Positions 16,948 through 25,961 of a stretch of 64,000 bases of DNA are shown here, piece by piece. The stretch lies in the NCBI GenBank assembly GCA_964461995.1, contig CAYWXL010000007.1:1-64000 (forward strand), written 5' to 3'. The notes under the pieces are model-generated. The model was not told the origin of the DNA. It did not search any database and worked only from the letters and a program-made list of their open reading frames with translations. Every line of letters begins with the position of its first letter. The first letter of the stretch is position 1. The position numbers and the translations under genes were made by a program. Source of the stretch: JALSRK01 sp964461995 (GTDB lineage Bacteria; Acidobacteriota; Terriglobia; Bryobacterales; Bryobacteraceae).

Positions 16948-18867
16948 CTACCGCCGGGTGACGGTCACGGCCCGCCAAGCGACGTTGCCGGCGGCGTCGT
17001 AGGCGCGGACGGTGACGACGTTGACGCCGCGCATGAGCGGGATTGGGCCGGTGTTCCAAAACGCAGTGCCACGGGCGGTCCCTTCGTGGCCGGTGTTCGT
17101 GGCCCATTTCACCGAGGCGACGGCGACGTTGTCGGCAGCCGTGCCGCGGAAGACGAGCGAATCGCGGCTGGTGACGACGTTGGTGGTGAACGGATACGTG
17201 ATCCGCAGCGACGGCACAGTGGTGTCGCCGGGCTCGGGGCTCGCAGGCGAGCCGGGTTCGGGTTGGGAGGGAGGCTGAGGCCCGGGCTGCGCGGGCGGAT
17301 CCGGTTCGGGCTGTACCGGGGGATCCGGCTGCGGCTGAGCCGGCGGTTCGGGTGCGGGGCCAGGGGGCGCGCCCGGATCCGGCTGGGACGGGGGATCGGA
17401 CGGCGGCGGCTGGGGGTCCGGCGCGGGCGGCGAGGCGGGTTGCTGCTCGATCCGCTCCAATGTGATGCTCCGGCTGAAGCTGGCGCCCTGGGCGTCGGTG
17501 ACGGTGACGGTGATCCGGTTCATGCCCTTGCGGAGCAGGATCGCCGTGGTAGACCACTGTGGCAACCCATAGGCGAATCCCGAAGCTCCCGTCTCGCTCA
17601 ACCAAGTCACCTGCAACGGCTCGATCCCGCCAGAGGCCGTTCCTTTCAACTGCGTCCATGCCGACGTCGTGCGCGAGCCGTCGGGCGGCTCGGTAATGTG
17701 AAGCCGGAGCGGTTCCGGATTCTCGACCGGCTCAGTGGAAGCATAGAGCCGCCGCACAGCCCGGATATCTCCCGGAGAGAGTTCCTTGGCTTGGCGGTAG
17801 TAGGGGTACATGACGTCCCGGGGATCGTCGGAGTGGGCCAGGCCGAGAGCGTGGCCGAGCTCATGAAGGACGACGCTGTAGAGGTCGATCCGGCCTCCGA
17901 CGGACCAAGGCTCGTCGTCGTCGAGATGGATGTCGCCAGCGATGGGCTCGGGGTTCGGCGGAGCGGGATAGAACGTGTGGGCGAGCACGCGGCCCGGACC
18001 ATCAAATGGGTAGAGTCCGCCGTGGCGGCCGGAAGCGAAGAGATAGTTGATATTCTGGGGGCGGTCTGGCTTGCCGCCGCTGCGGAACTCGATCTTGACG
18101 TAGCGGGCCCATTCCGCCATGGCCTTTTCGATCTCCTCGCGGACGGCGCCGGCCGGGAGGCGGAGAGCCAGACGCTCGTAAGAATACGTGAGAACCGCCG
18201 CGCCGAGGCCGTATCCGTCCCAACCCGGCCCCACGGTGGCGATGTATTGGGCTACGGGGCCGGCGGCAGTGACGGCTCCCGCGCAAGCGCGGACAGGCCG
18301 GCCGGCTTCCAGGTCGCGGGAGGCGGGGAACACATAGGCCACTTCGTCCCATTTCGTCAGGCGGCGGGCAGCGGCGGCCGTGCCAGCCACCAGGAGGTGC
18401 CAGGCCTGCAGATCCGGATGTTCCCGGACCAGCAGTCCCTCGCGGAGCGCGATCGCGCGGGCTTCGGCTGCGCTGACCCCGGGATGGAACTCGACGAGGA
18501 AGACGGCCCGGGCCGAAGCCTGCCGCGACTCCAGCAGGCGGCTCCACTTGAGCTGCGGCGGGAAGGGGCCCATGCCGCGCAGCCCATCAGTTTCGATGCG
18601 AACGCCGTCGGGAGCCAAAACCACGAGGCCGCGATCCGGAACTGCGCTCACAGGTAAGACACCCTGGACCGCCAGGGCCCGGCGGTCGGCCGCCCCCGGC
18701 ACGTGGTCGAACTCCAAGAGAAGATAGCGGTGGGCGGCGTTCAGGCGCTTGATCCGGTCCACCTGGACAAACGCTTCCCGAAGCTCCTGCCGCTTGAATC
18801 GGAGCTCGGCCGTAGCCCCCGGGATCATCGCCATCAGCAAGAACCATGCGGCGTAGTAGCGCTTCAC
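16948..18867 (-). CDS. Secreted matrixin-type metalloprotease with Ig-like domains and proline linker
   Basis: A 639-residue exported protease. The signal peptide is followed by ~170 residues that look like an inhibitor-type propeptide, then a catalytic domain with the metzincin motif HELGHALGLAHS (near residues 335-346) and a Met-turn DVMYP. After the protease come an Ig-like domain (about 395-480), a Pro-rich spacer of ~65 residues and a second Ig-like domain to the C-terminus. Matrixins digest extracellular protein. The start is a GTG at 18867 with only a weak GGAAG upstream. The gene is divergent from the propeller-protein gene with ~70 bases between starts. Confidence 0.88.
   Translation of the reverse strand: MKRYYAAWFLLMAMIPGATAELRFKRQELREAFVQVDRIKRLNAAHRYLLLEFDHVPGAADRRALAVQGVLPVSAVPDRGLVVLAPDGVRIETDGLRGMGPFPPQLKWSRLLESRQASARAVFLVEFHPGVSAAEARAIALREGLLVREHPDLQAWHLLVAGTAAAARRLTKWDEVAYVFPASRDLEAGRPVRACAGAVTAAGPVAQYIATVGPGWDGYGLGAAVLTYSYERLALRLPAGAVREEIEKAMAEWARYVKIEFRSGGKPDRPQNINYLFASGRHGGLYPFDGPGRVLAHTFYPAPPNPEPIAGDIHLDDDEPWSVGGRIDLYSVVLHELGHALGLAHSDDPRDVMYPYYRQAKELSPGDIRAVRRLYASTEPVENPEPLRLHITEPPDGSRTTSAWTQLKGTASGGIEPLQVTWLSETGASGFAYGLPQWSTTAILLRKGMNRITVTVTDAQGASFSRSITLERIEQQPASPPAPDPQPPPSDPPSQPDPGAPPGPAPEPPAQPQPDPPVQPEPDPPAQPGPQPPSQPEPGSPASPEPGDTTVPSLRITYPFTTNVVTSRDSLVFRGTAADNVAVASVKWATNTGHEGTARGTAFWNTGPIPLMRGVNVVTVRAYDAAGNVAWRAVTVTRR
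17224..17440 (-). repeat. Proline-rich degenerate repeat linker in the matrixin
   Basis: About 70 codons built from PDPP, PEPP, QPDP and SQPEPG units between the two Ig-like domains. It encodes an extended, protease-resistant spacer of a kind common in secreted multidomain proteins. Unit number is likely to vary between strains. Confidence 0.8.
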
Positions 18868-18939
18868 ACTGCCGCATATCGCTTCCGGCGAGACTCATTT
18901 GATCTCGAAACCACTTATTCCACTGGGGGAAGAAATTGT

Positions 18940-21290
18940 ATGCCTGGTGGCGCTAAACGGCTACTGCTCTATCTGACTGCGGGAATATGTCTGGCTGGAG
19001 CCGCCCCGCCAGCCTACGTGATCGACACCGTGGCCGGGGGTGGCGAGCCGGGGGACGGTGGACCCGCGGTGGAAGCGAGACTGGGCGCTGTCGAAGGGCT
19101 CGCTGTGGATGCCCAGGGGAACCTCTACATCAGCGATAGCCTCGACCACCGCATTCGGCGGGTGGACGGCGCCACCGGGCGCATCGTCACTATCGCCGGG
19201 GACGGATTTCCCGGGACAGAGGGCGACGGCGGAGCCGCTTCAGGGGCCCGGCTCAACCAACCGTACGGCCTCGCCGCGGGACCGGACGGCTCCCTATATG
19301 TGGCCGATTTCGGCAATCGCCGCCTCAGGCGCATCCGGCCGGATGGCGTGATCGAAACGGTGGCCGGGGGCGCGACCGCACCCGTTTTGGACGCGGTCCG
19401 CTTCGCCGGGCCGCGGAACGTGGCGGCCGACCCCGAGGGCAACCTCTACGTCTCGGACTTCCTGGGTCACCGGGTCTACCGAATCAGCTCGGGCGGGCGG
19501 GTCGAAGTAATCGCCGGAACGGGCGTGGCGGGCTTCAACGGGGACGGGCCGGCGCTGGGCGCGGAGCTGAATGCGCCGGCGGGCCTGGCGTTGGGGCCGG
19601 ACGGAAACCTTTACATCGCTGACAGCGGAAACCGGCTCGTCCGGCGGCTGCGCGGCGGACGAATCGAAACGGTGGCTGGCGCGGAAGAAGAGGGGATCCG
19701 GCTGGTCCAGCCCACCGGAGTGGCGGTGGACGCCACGGGCACGCTGTATATCGCCGATGCCGAAACTCTCTACGCGGTCAAGCCCGCCGGTGAGGTGGGG
19801 ACCGTGGTGCAGGCTCCAGGCGGAAGCCACTTCCGCGACGTGGCGCTGGGGGCGGACGGCCTCTTGTATGTAGGGGGCGGTCGCAGAGTATGGGCCGTCC
19901 CGGCACCAGGCGCCCTGGCGCCGGCCGCCGGCAACGGAGAGTTCGGCAACTACGCCGACGGCGTCCCGGCCGCGGCGGCGACCCTGGACGCTCCGATCGC
20001 GATCGCCTGGGACGCCTTCGGCGATCTGTTGATCGTAGACGAGGGGCGGCGGCGCATCCGGCGGGTCCAGTCCGACGGCCGCATCCTGACGATCGCGGGC
20101 AACGGGGAGGCCGAGGCCGGAGGCGACGGCGGGCCGGCGAGCGAAGCCGGCCTGGGGGACCCGGTGTCGGTGGCGGCGGATCCTCTAGGGGGCTTCTGGA
20201 TCGCCGACTACCGGGGACACCGCGTGCGCCGTGTCCTCGCCGACGGCACGATCCTCACCGTGGCCGGCGACGGAGAGCCGGGCTATACGGGCGACGGGGG
20301 CCGGGCGGCCGAGGCGCGGCTGAACCTTCCCCGAGCGGTGGCGGCGGATACCTTCGGCAACCTCTTCATCGCCGACAGCGGCAACCACTNNNNNNNNNNN
20401 NNNNNNNNNNNNNNNNNNNNNNNNNNNNNNNNNNNNNNNNNNNNNNNNNNNNNNNNNNNNNNNNNNNNNNNNNNNNNNNNNNNNNNNNNGCGGCCGGCGG
20501 CGACGGCACGGTGCTGATCGCCGATCTGGACAACCGGCGGGTGAGGCGGCTGCGAGCGGCGGCAGCCGATCCGGTCGCCGAGCCGCCGGGCCGCTGCGAG
20601 GTGGTGAATGGTGCGTCGTTTGCCGCCGGGCCGGTGGCGCCGGGCGAGATCGTGACAGTCTTCGCACCGGGCGCGGGTCCGGGCGAGCCGGCCGCTGGCG
20701 AGCTGGATGCAGTCGGGCGTTTCAAAACCGTACTGGCGGGCGTGGAGGTGCGATTCGACGGCATTGCGGCGCCGGTCTTCTACGCGGGGCGAAACCAGGT
20801 GAACGTGCAGGTTCCCTACGAGCTGGCGGGGCGAAAGGAGGCACTGGTGGAGGTCTTCTCCGGCGGGCGGCTCCACAGCCGGGCGCGGGTCGAGATGGCC
20901 GCCGTCGCTCCGGGAATCTTCACGCTGGAAGGCGGCGCGGGGCAAGCAGCGGCAGTGAATGCGGACGGTACAGTGAACGGGGAGACGAACCCCGCGCCGA
21001 AGGGGTCCATCGTGCTGCTGTACGCGACAGGGGAGGGGGTCTTGAGTCCCCCGGCGGAGACGGGGCGGCCGGCCGAAGCGCCGCTAGGGAAGCCGGTGGC
21101 GCCGGTGCACGTTCGGATCGGCGGGCTGCCGGCCGAGGTGTTGTATGCCGGAGCGGCTCCGGGGCTCGTGGGCGTGATGCAGATCAATGTGCAGACGCCC
21201 GACGGCTTCGCGCCCTCGGGGCGGCTGGCAGTAGAGCTGTGGGTGGGCGACCGGACGGCCCAGCCCGGCGTCTACATCTGGGTCCGGTGA
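18940..21290 (+). CDS. Secreted NHL beta-propeller protein with C-terminal TIGR03437 domain (interrupted by gap)
   Basis: ATG 18940 is preceded by GGGGGAAG. A signal peptide (LLLYLTAGICLAGAAP) leads into repeated NHL-type blades of ~50 residues, each with GNLYIADSGNxxVRR-like strands and an AGDGxPGxxGDGG-like loop. The gene enters the N gap at 20390 in one frame and leaves it at 20490 in another; because 100 N is only a placeholder, I treat the two parts as one gene. The C-terminal ~240 residues start with VVNGASFAAGPVAPGEI and are the TIGR03437 domain typical of Solibacter relatives. It is probably a surface or extracellular binding protein. It converges with the SDR gene. Confidence 0.85.
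20390..20489. other. Scaffold gap of 100 N inside the propeller gene
   Basis: Exactly 100 undetermined bases of placeholder length. Unlike the gap at 4013 its flanks are not identical. It falls where blade-coding repeats would confuse assembly, so one or more blades are probably missing. Confidence 0.98.
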
Positions 21291-21310
21291 ACGTCGGCGC
21301 CGCCGTAGCC

Positions 21311-22075
21311 TCAGATCATGTACATGCCGCCGTTGATCTCGATGGTCTGGCCGATGATGTAGCGGGCGGCGTGCGAGCAGAGGAAAACGATCACGTCGGC
21401 CATCTCCTCGTTGGTGGCCAGCCGGCCGATGGGGGTGTTGGCGATGACGCGGTCGAGCATCTCCCGGGTGGAGAACTGCTCGTGGAAGTAGTTGTCCACG
21501 GTGCCGGGGCTGATGGCGTTGACGCGGATGCCGCGGGGGGCGAGCTCCCGGGCCATGCCCTTGGTCATGGTGGAGACGGCGGCCTTGGCGGCGGCGTAGA
21601 CGGTGGCGCCGGGCCCGCCGCCGGTGCGGGCGGCGATGGAGCTGACATTGACGATGATGCCGCTGTGCTTGGCGATCATCGAGGGAGCCACGGTCTGGGT
21701 GATACGCCACACGCTCTTGACATTGAGGTTCATCACCTTGTCGTAGACCTCCGGCGGACAGTCCGACAGCGGCGCGCGGCGAACCAGCGAGCCGGCGTTG
21801 TTGACCAGGATGTCCACCTCGGGGGCGACGCGCTTGATGGCCGTAACGCACTCCTCGATGCCGAGCTCCTCGGAGAGGTCCGCCTGGATCGCCTCGGCCT
21901 CGGCCCCGCGGCGCCGGATCTCCGCGAGGACACGCTCGGCGCCTTCGCGGTAGGAGTTGTAATGGATCACGACGCGGGCGACGCCGGTTTTGGCCAGGGC
22001 GAGAGCGGTGGCAGCGCCGATGCCGCGGGAAGCGCCGGTCACCAAAGCGGTCTTGCCGGAAAACTCATTCGCCAT
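21311..22075 (-). CDS. Short-chain dehydrogenase/reductase (FabG-like)
   Basis: A 254-residue classical SDR. TGASRGIG is the cofactor loop, NNAG the structural motif, and the Ser-Tyr-Lys triad is in VSSIAARTG and YAAAKAA; INGGMYMI closes the protein. The start is ATG 22075 (MANEFSGKTA), preceded by AAGGAGG; the frame is open further upstream but that region has no better start. It is a cytosolic NAD(P)H-dependent oxidoreductase similar to 3-oxoacyl-ACP or sugar reductases. No fatty-acid synthesis genes are nearby, so a catabolic role is more likely. It is followed on the other strand by the propeller gene. Confidence 0.9.
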   Translation of the reverse strand: MANEFSGKTALVTGASRGIGAATALALAKTGVARVVIHYNSYREGAERVLAEIRRRGAEAEAIQADLSEELGIEECVTAIKRVAPEVDILVNNAGSLVRRAPLSDCPPEVYDKVMNLNVKSVWRITQTVAPSMIAKHSGIIVNVSSIAARTGGGPGATVYAAAKAAVSTMTKGMARELAPRGIRVNAISPGTVDNYFHEQFSTREMLDRVIANTPIGRLATNEEMADVIVFLCSHAARYIIGQTIEINGGMYMI

Positions 22076-22145
22076 GCTTCCTCCTTCAGGTTGTCTGCCG
22101 GGAGATGGGTGCCAAGCAGTCACTATAGCCTACCGGGGCGGCGGT

Positions 22146-23894
22146 TCAGGAACCGGCCCTTCGCTGTTCGTACTCGAGCAACGCTTCCCTCATCAGGGGA
22201 ACCGGCAGCGGGGCGTAACGCAGGAACGCCTCGTGAAACGCGGGCAGCGACTCACCGCCCCGGAGCCGGTAGAACTCTTGCCGCAAATCCAAAATCAGGG
22301 CTTTGCCCAAGGCGTCTGCCAAGCGGAGGGGGTCGAGCATCACGGCCCTTGCTTCCATCGCCGCCGCCGTTGGGGAGAGCAATGCTTTTTCACGGAACAG
22401 CCGTTCGGCTTCGGCAAGGGTCATGCCGCGGGTATGGAGGTCTACGGAAGCCAGAAACCGGCAGTCCCGTAGGAGGGCCCGGCGGCGCAGGGCGACTTCC
22501 ATGCGCGGATCGTCGCGGCCGAAGCCGGCTTCCCACATCATCTCCTCGGCGTAGGCGGCCCAGCCGCGCTGTGTGACGCGGTTGACGAGGATGCGCTCGG
22601 GTATGAGGCGTCCCACTCCAGACCGATAGTTGGCGGCGTGCAAAGAATGGAGATACAGGCCGGGCACGAGATAATAAACGGCGTCCCATCGCAGATCGGC
22701 TTCCGTGAAGCGCGCTTCGGCGGCGGCGCGTTCGGCCGGAGGCCAGCTCGACTCGATTCCGCCAAGCATCCAAACGCCATTGCGCACCCGGGTCTCCTGC
22801 ATGGGTGGCGGCTCGAACCAGCCCGTATCGATGGGACTGCGCAGGTAGGCAGGCATCGGCTGCAGCAAATAGGCTGGCTGGCCGGCGATTTCCCCGGGCA
22901 GCGGCACGAGCCCATGTCGCATGACGAATTGCCGGGCCTCTTCCACGGCCCGCCGGGCCGCGCTCACCCGCTCCGAGGCAGGCACGGGCTCGCCCAAGGC
23001 GATCCGCAGCGCGCGTTCCAGGGGAACGCCGGGGGCGATCTTGCCGGCCGCGGCGGCCAAGGCCGCCCGATCCCTGTCCACGAGTTCCGAGGCCATCCGT
23101 TCCAGATCACTGAGGCGGATCTCCGCCATCGAGCCGAACAAGACCTTCATGATGAAGCGCTCGGGCCCCAAGCTCTCCTCGTGGTCGAGGGGGCGGGCCG
23201 CCTGGACCTGCAACCAGCCGAGACCTTCGCGCACGGCGCGCACGGCAATCGGCAAAGCGCCGGAGAAGCTGCGGGCGAGTTCCAGGTCCACGCCGGCGGC
23301 TTGAGGCGCCCAGCGGCTGAGATCCTCCGCGAGCAGCCGGCCGAGCCTCCGGCAGCGGTCGATGCCCTCGCGAATGGCTTCCGGGGAAGGCTCCGTGACG
23401 TTGGCCCGCATCGCGGCCATCATCGAGTCCAATTCCGTGAGAGAGATCAGTACGCCCTCGAGCCGGCGCGACGGGGTCTCTCCGGGGAAATAGACCGCGC
23501 GGTGGATCGCGCGGATCGACACATCGACGTACATCGCCGGGTTGTGCCGCCAGGTCTGCAGGATCGACCAGTCGGCGAGTTCGTTCCGGATCGCGTACTC
23601 AAGCACACGGCTTTCAGCCTGCTCCGGCCAGGAGAGCGGCTCGGCCTGGAGCGCCAGCACGCGCACCAGCATACGGGCCAGCTCGCTGCGGCGGCGGCCG
23701 ACGGACAGCTCGCTGAAGTCGCCGAGGCGTCCCTCGAACTGTTCCAGCCCCGCTCGCGCGGCTACCGGCGGATAGAACTGAAACAGCGCCTGCAGGTAGT
23801 CGTTCTCGAACCCGATCAGCCGCGGCTGTTGCTGCTCACGGCTGCACGCGGCAAGCCACAACAGCAAGATTCCAGCGGCGATCCGCGGCCACAT
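22146..23894 (-). CDS. DUF885-family lipoprotein lacking the expected metal-binding motif
   Basis: A protein of ~582 residues with a lipoprotein signal (LLLWLAAC then SREQ). Overall organisation and the C-terminal GWAAYAEEMMWEAGF, SVDLHTRGMT and ALGKALILDLR blocks are those of the DUF885 family of putative metallopeptidases. Where the family has HExxPGHHLQ, this protein reads YLVPGLYLHSLH near residues 408-420: the Pro-Gly is kept but the His and Glu ligands are not. It may be a non-catalytic relative. The start is ATG 23894, 7 bases after a TAGAAT box; ATG 23903, three codons upstream, overlaps that box. Confidence 0.78.
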   Translation of the reverse strand: MWPRIAAGILLLWLAACSREQQQPRLIGFENDYLQALFQFYPPVAARAGLEQFEGRLGDFSELSVGRRRSELARMLVRVLALQAEPLSWPEQAESRVLEYAIRNELADWSILQTWRHNPAMYVDVSIRAIHRAVYFPGETPSRRLEGVLISLTELDSMMAAMRANVTEPSPEAIREGIDRCRRLGRLLAEDLSRWAPQAAGVDLELARSFSGALPIAVRAVREGLGWLQVQAARPLDHEESLGPERFIMKVLFGSMAEIRLSDLERMASELVDRDRAALAAAAGKIAPGVPLERALRIALGEPVPASERVSAARRAVEEARQFVMRHGLVPLPGEIAGQPAYLLQPMPAYLRSPIDTGWFEPPPMQETRVRNGVWMLGGIESSWPPAERAAAEARFTEADLRWDAVYYLVPGLYLHSLHAANYRSGVGRLIPERILVNRVTQRGWAAYAEEMMWEAGFGRDDPRMEVALRRRALLRDCRFLASVDLHTRGMTLAEAERLFREKALLSPTAAAMEARAVMLDPLRLADALGKALILDLRQEFYRLRGGESLPAFHEAFLRYAPLPVPLMREALLEYEQRRAGS

Positions 23895-23901
23895 GAGAAC
23901 C

Positions 23902-23907
23902 ATTCTA
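23902..23907 (-). promoter_or_regulatory. TAGAAT -10-like box, leaderless type
   Basis: On the minus strand TAGAAT (5 of 6 consensus) ends 7 bases before ATG 23894. No Shine-Dalgarno lies between the two. Confidence 0.4.
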
Positions 23908-24101
23908 ACGATCCGGCGCTGCGGCGAACCTGCCGCGCGAAGAGAAAAGTGACATCCGTTAGGGGGATGTTCCAGGATGGAAACGGGAGAGGGAAAACCG
24001 GAGATCGTTGCCCGGCGGGAAGTGGAATAGAGACGACGGATCGCGTTCCGGACGGGCCATGCCGACCCGCCCGGCCGCGAACAACTCTTAGGATAGATGG
24101 A

Positions 24102-24422
24102 CTACCAGCGGTTGCCGCCGCGGCCTCGGCCGCCGCGATCACGGCCGCCGCCGCCCCCGGCCCGCGGGGCGCGCTCGCGCATGGGACGCGCCTCGTTCAC
24201 CACGAGGCTGCGGCCCTGGCAGTCACGCCCGTTGCAAGCGCTAATGGCCTGCTCGGCCGCCGAAGGATCGTCGATCTCGACGAACCCGAAGCCGCGGGAT
24301 TCACCCGAAAACCGGTCGCGCGCGATGCTCAGCGAGTCCACGGTGACTCCGGACTCAGCGAACCATTCGGTGAGCTCGGATTCCGTCGTGGTGTAGGGAA
24401 TGTTCCCAACGTAAAGTCTCAT
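24102..24422 (-). CDS. RRM-domain RNA-binding protein with Gly/Arg-rich tail
   Basis: A 106-residue protein with one RNA recognition motif: RNP2 is LYVGNI (residues 3-8) and RNP1 is RGFGFVEI (about 43-50). The last ~30 residues are a Gly/Arg tail (GGGGGRDRGG...). Bacterial proteins of this size bind single-stranded RNA and often respond to cold or other stress. The ATG has AGAAGGAG about 9 bases upstream, and that Shine-Dalgarno can pair with a complementary stretch further upstream. It stands alone between the DUF885 and DUF4340 genes. Confidence 0.93.
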   Translation of the reverse strand: MRLYVGNIPYTTTESELTEWFAESGVTVDSLSIARDRFSGESRGFGFVEIDDPSAAEQAISACNGRDCQGRSLVVNEARPMRERAPRAGGGGGRDRGGRGRGGNRW

Positions 24423-24433
24423 TTTTGTAAACT

Positions 24434-24470
24434 CCTTCTGCCCGTCGATGCATTCTCATGAGACAGAAGG
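24434..24470 (-). promoter_or_regulatory. Inverted repeat overlapping the Shine-Dalgarno of the RRM gene
   Basis: CCTTCTG and CAGAAGG, at 24434-24440 and 24464-24470, are perfect 7-base complements separated by 23 bases. On the transcribed (minus) strand the proximal arm is CAGAAGG, part of the Shine-Dalgarno. Folding would hide the ribosome-binding site. The loop contains the perfect palindrome TCTCATGAGA. Confidence 0.45.
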
Positions 24471-24728
24471 GTGTGGCGAGAACTCGAGGCGGGCTTTCGA
24501 TCGAAATGTAGCTGTCTCTTGAACCGGGCTTGGCGCTCGGGCCTCACCGGCTACCCGTCCTCATGATCCCACAGGCGGGTGGTTTAGTCAATAGGAGATC
24601 AGGGTTCGGCGGGCTATTCAGGGCGGCGTTTTCGTTAGCGGCACGAGCGGCCGAATCCCTGGCGAATACAGGGGGATAGGGTAGTCCCGCCCCCATGCCG
24701 TTGAATCCGCAGGGCGATCGGGCCGAGG
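24471..24728. other. Intergenic region upstream of the RRM gene
   Basis: About 260 bases of somewhat lower GC with no supported gene. It should hold the RRM promoter; TACATT on the minus strand near 24510 is a possible -10 box, but there is no clear -35 partner. Confidence 0.45.
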
Positions 24729-25961
24729 TCACCAAGCCCGCAGTTTCTTAAAGTCGTCGCCGGAAATTACGTAGTACCACCCGGCGAACTTGCGGCTGAG
24801 GAAGCGGGCGGTCCTTTCGCCGCCTTCCGGCCCCCCGTAGTGTTCGCGGACCTTGGGATCGTAGCGCACGGTGACGAGGAGGTAGCGATTTTGCTCAGCG
24901 GTTTCCGACGAGGCCTGTTTCTCGCCGTCGCCGGACTCCGCGGACATCTCGGTGGGGCGAGGGGCGCCGGCGACGATCTCACCGAAACGGAGCGTGTAGA
25001 CGAGGCCGCGATCGGTCTCGACGATCATTTCGCCTTCGTTGGCGAGCAGTTGCCCCATCGGCGTCAAGAAAAAGCCGCGGCGGCGCAGCGACATGACGGC
25101 TTCGAGAGTCATTTCGAGGCGGCCTTCGCGGAACTGCTCGGCCAGGGTCTTCGGCTTCGGGCGGGCGCCGACGATGCGGATGGAAGCCAGGGCGGACGCG
25201 GCGCGGCGGATGGCCCCGGTGGAGACCTTGCGGGTGCCGGAGATCGTCCAGTCCGAGCCGTCGCGGGTGGCGACGACGCGCTGGACGTTCGTGACGCGGC
25301 CGAGGGTTTCGTCGATCGAGTAGCTGTTGATGGTGATCTTGCGGATGCGTGCGGCCGAGAGCCGGAGCAGGTTACCTTCCACCCAATCCTCGAAGCGCGC
25401 CGAAGGATCGGCGGCGGTCTTGACGCCGTAAACGCGCTTGCGCCCGGGCAGGCGGACGTAGCGGTAGCCCGGGTGGTCCTCGACCGGTTTGCCGAGGATC
25501 ACGTCGGCGAGGATTTCGTCGTTCGCGTCGCGGAGCGTCACGCGCTTGCCGCGACCAGTGAGGCTGGCAACCTTCATGTCGAGCGGGTCGATGACGCCGT
25601 ACTTTGCGTGGTCCTCGAGCCGGTCGGAGATGACGAGATCCTTCTTCAAGCCGAGCAAGGCGCCGGCGGTCTTGTCCAGGCGGTCGCGGGCGTCAGCAGG
25701 GTAGTCGTGGTGGGACGGCATCACCCACTTGCCGTTGCGGAACTCAACCTTTAGCGGCGTCGCGGTGGCCTGGTCCTCGTTGTAAGCGATCACCTCGATG
25801 GCCTTGACGTCCATAACGTTGCGGAACCGCGGGAACAGCGGTTCGCCCTCGTCGCTCATGGCTTCGGGCGGCGCGGTTCCCGGCTCGATCCAGGCCGCCG
25901 CGGCGACCAGGACCAAGGCCACGGTCAGGAAGCCGATGGTCTTGATGGACTCGCTGCTCAT
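24729..25961 (-). CDS. DUF4340 domain-containing accessory protein of a Gld-type ABC exporter
   Basis: A 410-residue protein with one N-terminal membrane segment (IGFLTVALVLVAAAAWI) and a large extracytoplasmic DUF4340 region, recognised from KVEFRNGKWVMPSHHDYPAD, YGVIDP, VILGKPVEDHPGYRYVR and the later SDWTISG repeat of the same fold. DUF4340 proteins are regularly encoded with GldF/GldG-like ABC exporters. Its ATG overlaps the stop of the permease fusion gene (ATGA), so it is translationally coupled as the last gene of the operon. It probably assists the exporter outside the membrane; the substrate is unknown. Confidence 0.88.
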   Translation of the reverse strand: MSSESIKTIGFLTVALVLVAAAAWIEPGTAPPEAMSDEGEPLFPRFRNVMDVKAIEVIAYNEDQATATPLKVEFRNGKWVMPSHHDYPADARDRLDKTAGALLGLKKDLVISDRLEDHAKYGVIDPLDMKVASLTGRGKRVTLRDANDEILADVILGKPVEDHPGYRYVRLPGRKRVYGVKTAADPSARFEDWVEGNLLRLSAARIRKITINSYSIDETLGRVTNVQRVVATRDGSDWTISGTRKVSTGAIRRAASALASIRIVGARPKPKTLAEQFREGRLEMTLEAVMSLRRRGFFLTPMGQLLANEGEMIVETDRGLVYTLRFGEIVAGAPRPTEMSAESGDGEKQASSETAEQNRYLLVTVRYDPKVREHYGGPEGGERTARFLSRKFAGWYYVISGDDFKKLRAW

